Shown piece after piece: positions 58,567 through 64,000 of a DNA stretch of 64,000 nucleotides. Each line of letters starts with the position of its first letter. Position 1 is the first letter of the stretch. Under the pieces are notes generated by a model. That model searched no databases and was not told the DNA's origin. It saw only the letters and a list, made by a program, of their open reading frames with translations. Source of the DNA: Microbacterium protaetiae (GTDB lineage Bacteria > Actinomycetota > Actinomycetes > Actinomycetales > Microbacteriaceae). The DNA is taken from NCBI RefSeq assembly GCF_004135285.1, contig NZ_CP035494.1:1736001-1800000 (forward strand). The letters are read 5' to 3'. The position numbers and the translations under genes were made by a program.

Positions 58567-59222
58567 TGAACACTCTTCCCCTCGAGCCGTCGCAGGGCGG
58601 CGGCCGGTATCCCCACTTCGACGTGAGCACACAGGCACGGCATTGGGACGATGCGACGCGCGCGGTCGTCCAAGGGCGCCTGGGGCGACAGCCCGCGATC
58701 CGCTTCTTCACGGAAAAAGAGGAGGCAGCGGCATCCGCGCTGTTCGATCAACTCCTCTCTCAGCGCGCCGAGCCGCGCATCCCCGTCGTGCAGATGGTGG
58801 ACGCGCGGCTGGCCGAGAACCAGACCGACGGCTGGCACTACCGCACGATGCCCCCGGATGCACAGGCGTGGCGCGACTCCCTCGCCGGCCTGGACGCCGA
58901 CGCGCGGACAGTGCACGATGTGACATTCGCCGAATGCCGGTGGGCGCAGCAGACCGCGTTGCTGCAGGCGATTCAGGATCTGGGCACTCAGCGCTGGCAC
59001 GGCATGGTGGCCGCACAGGTCTGGAGCCTCTGGACGCGCTACGCCTGCACAGCCTTCTATTCGCACCCGTGGGCGTGGAACGAGATCGGCTTCGACGGTC
59101 CTGCCTACCCCCGGGGGTACAAGAACCTCGGCCTCGACAAACGAGAACCGTTTGAGGTCGCTGACGCGCACCCTCGCCACGACCCGGTCGCCTCGCGACG
59201 GGCGAGCGGAGATGCACGATGA
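58566..59222 (+). CDS. Gluconate 2-dehydrogenase subunit 3 family protein
   Basis: 218 residues. RFFTEKEEAAASALFDQLLS near residue 46 and the tail YSHPWAWNEIGFDGPAYPRG mark this family (small subunit of membrane FAD dehydrogenases). It has no twin-arginine or other signal peptide, unlike the small subunits that carry their partner out of the cell. It should form a complex with the GMC flavoprotein encoded four bases into its 3' end. Confidence 0.82.
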   Translation: MNTLPLEPSQGGGRYPHFDVSTQARHWDDATRAVVQGRLGRQPAIRFFTEKEEAAASALFDQLLSQRAEPRIPVVQMVDARLAENQTDGWHYRTMPPDAQAWRDSLAGLDADARTVHDVTFAECRWAQQTALLQAIQDLGTQRWHGMVAAQVWSLWTRYACTAFYSHPWAWNEIGFDGPAYPRGYKNLGLDKREPFEVADAHPRHDPVASRRASGDAR

Positions 59223-60886
59223 GTGCGGTGCGCGAGCGCAACGAGTCGGCGTGGTTGCTCAATCCGGCCGGATCGCAGCTCGTGCCGGAGCTGCGGGAGG
59301 GCATGCGCACTTTCGATGACGATGATGAGATCGATCTCGTGATCGTCGGCTGTGGAGCGGGCGGCGCGACACTTTTGCAACGCGTGGCGCGGACGGGGAT
59401 GTCGGTCGTCGGGATGGATGCCGGGCCGTTCTGGGAGCCCGAGACGGACTGGGTCAGTGACGAGGCGGGCTCGCACGATCTCTATTGGACCGAGCCACGC
59501 GAGATCGGCGGCGATGATCCCGTTCCCCTGGGGTCGAACAACTCCGGCCGCGGCGTCGGCGGCTCCATGGTCCACTATGCCGGGTACACGCCCCGCTTTC
59601 ACCCGAGCGACTTCCGCACACTGTCCACCGACGGCGTCGGTGCCGACTGGCCGTTCGAGTACGCCGAGCTGAAGCCGTACTACCAGCAGATCGAAGAGGA
59701 GCTTCCGGTCTCGGGCCAGCACTGGCCGTGGGGAGATCCGCATTCGTACCCGTACAGCCCGCACCCCGTGTCGGGCAACGGCGAAGTGTTCCAGCGCGGC
59801 GCACAAGCGTGCGGCATCGCCACCAGGGTCGGCCCGGTGGCGATCACGAGCGGGCGCTTCGGCAACCGTCCGCACTGCATCTACCGCGGCTTCTGCCTAC
59901 AGGGATGCAAGGTCAATGCCAAGGCGTCGCCGTTGATCACGCACGTTCCCGATGCCCTCGCGCACGGCGCCGAAGTGCGTCCGGACTCGATGGTCACTCG
60001 TATCGAGATCGACCAGCGGACCGGCCGTGCCACCGGCGTGCACTATGTGCGCCGCGGGGTGCAGCGCTTCCAACGCGCGCGCACCGTGGCCGTGGCGGGG
60101 TACTCCATCGAGACGCCGCGGCTGCTGCTGAATTCGACATCCGACCGCTTCCCGAACGGCCTGTGCAACGACTTCGACCAGGTCGGCCGATACCTCATGG
60201 TGCAGGGCGCGCCGCAGACTGGCGGTCGCTTCGCTGCCGAGGTGCGGATGTGGAAGGGCCCTCCGCCAGAAGTCAGCACCGAGGACTTCTACGAGACCGA
60301 CCCGAGCAAGCCCTATAAGCGCGGTTTCTCGCTGCAGACCGTCTCGCCGTTGCCCATCACATGGGCCGAGCACGTTGCCGCTCAGGGACATTGGGGGGCC
60401 ACGCTGCGCGACTATATGAGCGACTACGTGCACTGGGCCTGCCTCGGAGCGCTCTGCGAATTCCTGCCGCGGCCGGAGAACCGGGTGACGCTGGCCGGTG
60501 AGAAGGACCGGCACGGGACGCCGGTTGCCCGATTCGACTACACCCAGAGCGAGAACGATAAGGCGCTCGTCAGTGCGGCCACGGCCGTGATGGAGCGCAT
60601 CCTCACCGCGGCCGGCGCCGAAGAGGTCATGACCATCGACCGCTATGCCCACCTGGTCGGAGGTGCCCGGATGGCGGCATCCGAGCAAGAAGGTGTCGTG
60701 GACGCCGACTGCCGCAGCTTCGCGGTGCCGAACCTGCTGATCGTCGACGGGAGCGTGCTGCCCACTCAGGGCAGCGCGAACCCGGCCCTGACGATCATGG
60801 CGATCGCCGCACGCGCCGCAGACCGCTTCGTCCGGGCACCGGACGGCGACGGACGCAGAGAGAAGGGACAGTCATGGCAACGGTGA
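59219..60886 (+). CDS. GMC flavoprotein dehydrogenase with CX5CX3C cluster motif
   Basis: 555 residues. DLVIVGCGAGGATLLQRVAR near residue 40 is the FAD motif; GRGVGGSMVHYAGYTPRFHP near residue 105 and GSVLPTQGSANPALTIMAIA near residue 510 are GMC landmarks. Near residue 222 NRPHCIYRGFCLQGCKVN has Cys-x5-Cys-x3-Cys, the spacing that binds a 3Fe-4S cluster in FAD-dependent glucose dehydrogenases. Likely oxidises a sugar or polyol with its subunit 3 partner. No cytochrome c subunit is encoded nearby. Its 3' end overlaps the TPP enzyme gene. Confidence 0.88.
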   Translation: MSAVRERNESAWLLNPAGSQLVPELREGMRTFDDDDEIDLVIVGCGAGGATLLQRVARTGMSVVGMDAGPFWEPETDWVSDEAGSHDLYWTEPREIGGDDPVPLGSNNSGRGVGGSMVHYAGYTPRFHPSDFRTLSTDGVGADWPFEYAELKPYYQQIEEELPVSGQHWPWGDPHSYPYSPHPVSGNGEVFQRGAQACGIATRVGPVAITSGRFGNRPHCIYRGFCLQGCKVNAKASPLITHVPDALAHGAEVRPDSMVTRIEIDQRTGRATGVHYVRRGVQRFQRARTVAVAGYSIETPRLLLNSTSDRFPNGLCNDFDQVGRYLMVQGAPQTGGRFAAEVRMWKGPPPEVSTEDFYETDPSKPYKRGFSLQTVSPLPITWAEHVAAQGHWGATLRDYMSDYVHWACLGALCEFLPRPENRVTLAGEKDRHGTPVARFDYTQSENDKALVSAATAVMERILTAAGAEEVMTIDRYAHLVGGARMAASEQEGVVDADCRSFAVPNLLIVDGSVLPTQGSANPALTIMAIAARAADRFVRAPDGDGRREKGQSWQR

Positions 60887-62700
60887 GCGACTTCGTGATC
60901 CAGCGCATCAAAGAGTGGGGTGTCAATCGGGTCTTCGCCTTTCCGGGCGACGGCATCGGCGAGTTCGATGGAGCCCTCGGCGCAGCACAACGCGCCGACG
61001 ACGGGCTGCAGTACGTGCGCCCCACGCACGAGGAGATCTGCTCGCTGATGGCGACAGCTCACGCCAAGTTCACCGGTGAGGTGGGTGTGTGCATCGCGAC
61101 CTCGAGTCCCGGCGCCTTCCATCTGCTCAACGGGCTGTATGACGCGCAGATGGACAACCAGCCGGTCGTTGCCATCATCGGGCAGCAGGGGCTGGATGCG
61201 CTGGGCACCTTCACGCAGCAGCAGAGCAACCTCGAGCGCACCCTGTCGGACGTCGCGGTATACGTGCAGACCGTCGTCTCACCCGCGCAGGCGCAGGCTG
61301 TCGTGGACACTGCGTTCCGCACCGCGAGGGTGCGGCTCGGGCCGGCCGTGGTCATTCTGCCGCACGATGTGCAGGGGATGGAGATGCCCGAGCTGCAGCC
61401 CGCGAACTGGGTGTCTCGCTCCAGCGCCGTCGCCCCTTCGATCGCCGTGACCCCTCCCGAGGCCCAGATCCGTCAGGCTGCGGCCATCATCAACGCCGGC
61501 AGCCGGGTGACCTTCCTCGTCGGGCACGGCGCGAACGGTGCGACAGATGATGTTCTGAAGGCCGCGGAGCTGTGCGGTGCCGGGATCATCACCACACTTC
61601 GGGCAAAGCAGGTGGTGCCGTCCGACATCCCGTATCACTCCCAGCAGTTGGGACTGCTGGGCTCGCTGCCCAGCGTGCACCAGATGAACGGCTGCGACAC
61701 GCTCGTGCTGCTGGGCACGAACTACCCCTACAGCCAGTTCCTGCCGCCCAGCGGACAGGCCCGCGCCATTCAGGTCGACCTCAAGCCGGAACAGATGGGG
61801 CTGCGCTATCCCACCGAGCTGAACCTGTGGGGCGATGTGAAATCCACGCTGACCGGGCTCATTCCGCTTCTGGAGGAGAAGACCGATCGGGCCTGGCAGA
61901 ACACGGTGGCCGAAGAGATGACGGCGTGGGAGAAGGAGATGGAGGCCCAGGCGCACGTCGAATACGACGATGGGGTGAACCCGCGTCGGGTGTATTTCGA
62001 GCTCAACAAGCGCCTGCCGCCGCAGGCGATCGTCACCGCCGATGCTGGTTCGACCGCGGACTGGTATGGGCACCACATCCGGCTTCGACGCGGCATGATG
62101 GGCGACCTCTCCGGCCGCCTGGCCACCATGCTCGCGGCCATGCCCTACGCCACGGCCGCGAAGTTCGCCTACCCCGAGCGGTGCGTGGTCTGCACGATCG
62201 GCGACGGCGCGTTCCAGATGCTCGGTCTGAACGAGCTGATCACGATCAAGAAGTACCTGCACGAGTGGGAGAACCCGCAGCTGATCATCATGGTGCTGCA
62301 TAACAACGACCTCACCCAGGTGTCGTGGGAGATGCGCACCGAAGACGCGAACCCGGTCTGGCCCGAATCGCAGGATGTCGAATCCGTCGACTACGCCGGA
62401 TGGGCGAAGCTGCTCGGGTTCACCGGCATCCATGTCACCACCGATGACGAGGTCGCCGCCGCCTGGGACACCGCCTTCGCCACCCGCGGGGTCACCCTCA
62501 TCGACGCGCATACGAGCAAGAACGTGCCCCCGCTTCCTCCGCACATCACGCTCGAGTTCGCCAAGAACACCGCCGAAGCGCTGCTGCGGGGCGATCCCGA
62601 GGAACCGACCGTTCTGATCGACTCCGCCAAAGCACTGGTCACCGAGGGTATCGAGCGCATCAAAGACACCCTTCACCATGACAAGAAGCGCGACGACTGA
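60874..62700 (+). CDS. Thiamine-pyrophosphate-dependent enzyme (pyruvate oxidase/ALS-like)
   Basis: 608 residues. VFAFPGDGIGEFDGAL and RPTHEEICSLMATAHAKFTG at the start hold the catalytic Glu (second E of HEE); the middle domain has VTFLVGHGANGATDDVLKAA; VVCTIGDGAFQMLGLNELIT to MVLHNNDLTQVSWEM is the TPP/Mg motif (GDG...NN). Members decarboxylate 2-keto acids and some also bind FAD. The start overlaps the GMC gene by 13 bases, so the two are co-translated. Substrate unknown; cytosolic. Confidence 0.88.
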   Translation: MATVSDFVIQRIKEWGVNRVFAFPGDGIGEFDGALGAAQRADDGLQYVRPTHEEICSLMATAHAKFTGEVGVCIATSSPGAFHLLNGLYDAQMDNQPVVAIIGQQGLDALGTFTQQQSNLERTLSDVAVYVQTVVSPAQAQAVVDTAFRTARVRLGPAVVILPHDVQGMEMPELQPANWVSRSSAVAPSIAVTPPEAQIRQAAAIINAGSRVTFLVGHGANGATDDVLKAAELCGAGIITTLRAKQVVPSDIPYHSQQLGLLGSLPSVHQMNGCDTLVLLGTNYPYSQFLPPSGQARAIQVDLKPEQMGLRYPTELNLWGDVKSTLTGLIPLLEEKTDRAWQNTVAEEMTAWEKEMEAQAHVEYDDGVNPRRVYFELNKRLPPQAIVTADAGSTADWYGHHIRLRRGMMGDLSGRLATMLAAMPYATAAKFAYPERCVVCTIGDGAFQMLGLNELITIKKYLHEWENPQLIIMVLHNNDLTQVSWEMRTEDANPVWPESQDVESVDYAGWAKLLGFTGIHVTTDDEVAAAWDTAFATRGVTLIDAHTSKNVPPLPPHITLEFAKNTAEALLRGDPEEPTVLIDSAKALVTEGIERIKDTLHHDKKRDD

Positions 62701-62710
62701 GGTCACACGG

Positions 62711-63814
62711 ATGATGGACCCGCAGATCGATTGTCTCGACGTTCACGCGTACACCGTGCCGACCGACGAGCCCGAAGCAGACGGCACTATCGCATGGGAT
62801 TCGACGACCATGGTGTTGGTCCAGGCTCACGCCGGCGGGGTTGTCGGCACCGGATGGACGTATGGGGCCGCACAATGCCGTGCCGTGATCGGCAGTACCC
62901 TGGCGCCGCTCGTGGTCGGTCACAGTGCGCTGGAGACCGGACGTTGCTTCCAGTCGATGGTTCACGCGGTGCGCAACAGTGGACGACAAGGTGCTATCGG
63001 CTACGCCATTTCGGCGGTGGACACGGCACTGTGGGATCTGAAGGCTCGGCTGCTGGAAGTTCCGCTCTACCGGTTGCTGGGCGCGGTGCGCGACACGGTT
63101 CCGGTCTATGGGAGCGGCGGATTCACGACCTATTCCGACCGGAGGCTGGCCGAGCAGCTCGGCGGCTGGGTGCACGACGAGGGCATTCCTCGGGTGAAGA
63201 TCAAGATCGGGCAATCGTGGGGCACCGAGGTGCGGCGCGACCTGCAACGCATGCGGCAAGCGCGGGAGGTGATCGGCCCGACCGCCGAGCTGTATGTGGA
63301 CGCCAACGGCGCCTACGCCCGCAAGCAGGCCATCCGGCTCGCGCATGCGGCGGCCGACCTCGACGTGCGATGGTTCGAAGAACCGGTCAGCTCCGACGAT
63401 CTTGCGGGGCTTCGCGAGGTACGCAATGCCATCGATGCCGACGTCGCCGCCGGCGAGTACGGTTTCGACCTCGTGTACTTCCGTCGCATGTGCCAGGCAC
63501 AGGCCGTGGACTGTCTGCAGATCGACGCCTCGCGCTGCGGCGGAATCACAGAGTGGTTGCGGGGTGCCGCGGTCGCGGCATCCTATGGGCTCGACGTGTC
63601 GGCGCACTGCAGCCCGCACCTGCACGCGCATGTGGCGGCGGCGACACCGAATCTGCGCCATCTGGAATGGTTCCACGACCACGTGCGGATCGAGACGCTG
63701 TTCTTCGACGGCGTGCTCGACCCGCGGGGCGGGATGCTGGTGTTGGACGGCACTGCGCCCGGCACCGGGCTCACCCTGCGCGAGAACGACGTCGCACGCT
63801 TTCGGGTGAGCTGA
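62711..63814 (+). CDS. Enolase-superfamily enzyme, mandelate-racemase subgroup
   Basis: 367 residues from the ATG at 62711 (GAGG eight bases before it); an ATG at 62678 inside the previous gene is an alternative. VKIKIG near residue 160 gives the KxK base; YVDANGAYAR, WFEEPVSSDDL and AAGEYGFDL give the Asp, Glu and Glu metal ligands; LQIDASRCGG and SAHCSPHLHAH supply the Asp-His dyad. It abstracts the proton alpha to a carboxylate, as in acid-sugar dehydratases. Ten bases after the TPP enzyme gene. Confidence 0.87.
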   Translation: MMDPQIDCLDVHAYTVPTDEPEADGTIAWDSTTMVLVQAHAGGVVGTGWTYGAAQCRAVIGSTLAPLVVGHSALETGRCFQSMVHAVRNSGRQGAIGYAISAVDTALWDLKARLLEVPLYRLLGAVRDTVPVYGSGGFTTYSDRRLAEQLGGWVHDEGIPRVKIKIGQSWGTEVRRDLQRMRQAREVIGPTAELYVDANGAYARKQAIRLAHAAADLDVRWFEEPVSSDDLAGLREVRNAIDADVAAGEYGFDLVYFRRMCQAQAVDCLQIDASRCGGITEWLRGAAVAASYGLDVSAHCSPHLHAHVAAATPNLRHLEWFHDHVRIETLFFDGVLDPRGGMLVLDGTAPGTGLTLRENDVARFRVS

Positions 63815-63831
63815 CGGGCGGAGGTCTCAGT

Positions 63832-64000
63832 GTGAACGTGCGATGGCAGAACGAGCTGGAACGACCCTGGATCGGCATGACGACAGAGTCGATGACCGAC
63901 GTCGAGCGGGCCCGCGCCGAACTGGCTGACGACGTGGCCGCGCTGAAGGCGAAAGTGCAGGATGCCGCACGCTTTCGCCGTCGCGTCGTGCCCGCCGTCG
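63832..64000 (+). CDS. Start of an uncharacterised protein, cut by window edge
   Basis: A GTG at 63832 with GGAGG seven bases before it opens a frame to the window end: NVRWQNELERPWIGMTTESM, then an acidic helical segment ERARAELADDVAALKAK. No family recognised from 56 residues. Probably another member of the operon. Confidence 0.6.
   Translation, partial: MNVRWQNELERPWIGMTTESMTDVERARAELADDVAALKAKVQDAARFRRRVVPAV

Noticed and set aside
61279..62706. 475-residue minus-strand frame over the TPP enzyme
   Set aside because: Antisense shadow of a gene with clear TPP motifs; sequence is low in typical protein motifs.
1..64000. tRNA, rRNA, riboswitch or prophage genes
   Set aside because: No cloverleaf with a TTCRANY T-loop, no rRNA-like stretch, no recognised riboswitch core and no phage structural genes were seen by reading; a covariance-model scan could not be run.

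Overview
ORGANISM. Every certain gene is GC-rich with C or G at most third codon positions. Conserved alanine positions use GCC/GCG, and intergenic spaces carry GTTGAGCGAGCGCAGCGAG-type repeats. With GTG starts, ATGA overlaps, a DUF222-HNH (13E12-type) endonuclease and leaderless-looking promoters, this points to a high-GC actinobacterium, probably Microbacteriaceae (Microbacterium-like). That is inference from style, not from a marker gene. No rRNA, tRNA or CRISPR array was seen. LAYOUT. (1) 1-2255: tryptophan-to-anthranilate operon, with an amidohydrolase where a kynurenine formamidase is expected. (2) 2385-5904: toxin-antitoxin and endonuclease block: a HEPN/HTH-MNT pair with a frameshifted HEPN gene, a FitA/VapC pair and a DUF222-HNH protein. 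(3) 5905-14956: repeat-rich stretch, a TetR/glutaredoxin pair divergent from an oxidoreductase, a GT2/GMC/DPM1-GtrA gene set, an AbrB/PIN toxin-antitoxin pair and L-2-hydroxyglutarate oxidase. (4) 15098-48459: large Wzx/Wzy-type surface polysaccharide locus. It has nucleotide-sugar genes, about eight glycosyltransferases, flippase, polymerase, two Wzz-like proteins, a WecG-type transferase, a polyprenyl-phosphate sugar transferase, and two secreted DUF4082 proteins flanking the core. One complete IS lies near its left edge. (5) 48735-51867: a Nudix gene, an Abi/HEPN gene between two copies of a 75-bp palindromic element, and an antitoxin that fuses ParD-like and Phd-like parts next to its toxin. 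(6) 52035-64000: stress/oxidative metabolism island: DUF2231-Rieske protein; an overlapping operon of Dps, acyl-CoA dehydrogenase-like protein, PIG-L deacetylase/methyltransferase and GT2; topoisomerase IB; then an operon of membrane protein, gluconate-dehydrogenase subunit 3, a GMC dehydrogenase with a CX5CX3C motif, a TPP enzyme and an enolase-superfamily enzyme. HOW THE GENES WORK TOGETHER. In region 4 the sugar-nucleotide genes (Gfo/Idh, epimerase, two DegT aminotransferases, two left-handed beta-helix acyltransferases) should make an amino-sugar nucleotide. The polyprenyl-phosphate transferase would start the repeat unit, the GTs extend it, Wzx flips it, and the Wzy-like protein polymerises it with two kinase-less Wzz-like co-polymerases. 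The DUF4082 proteins probably act on or anchor to the exported polymer. Direct (C/T)TGGGGA motifs recur ahead of three transcription units of this locus and may co-regulate it. The best candidates for undescribed biology are the Dps-linked four-gene operon, the FeS-GMC/TPP/enolase operon, the DUF4082 pair, the ParD-Phd hybrid antitoxin, and the palindromic elements bracketing the Abi gene.
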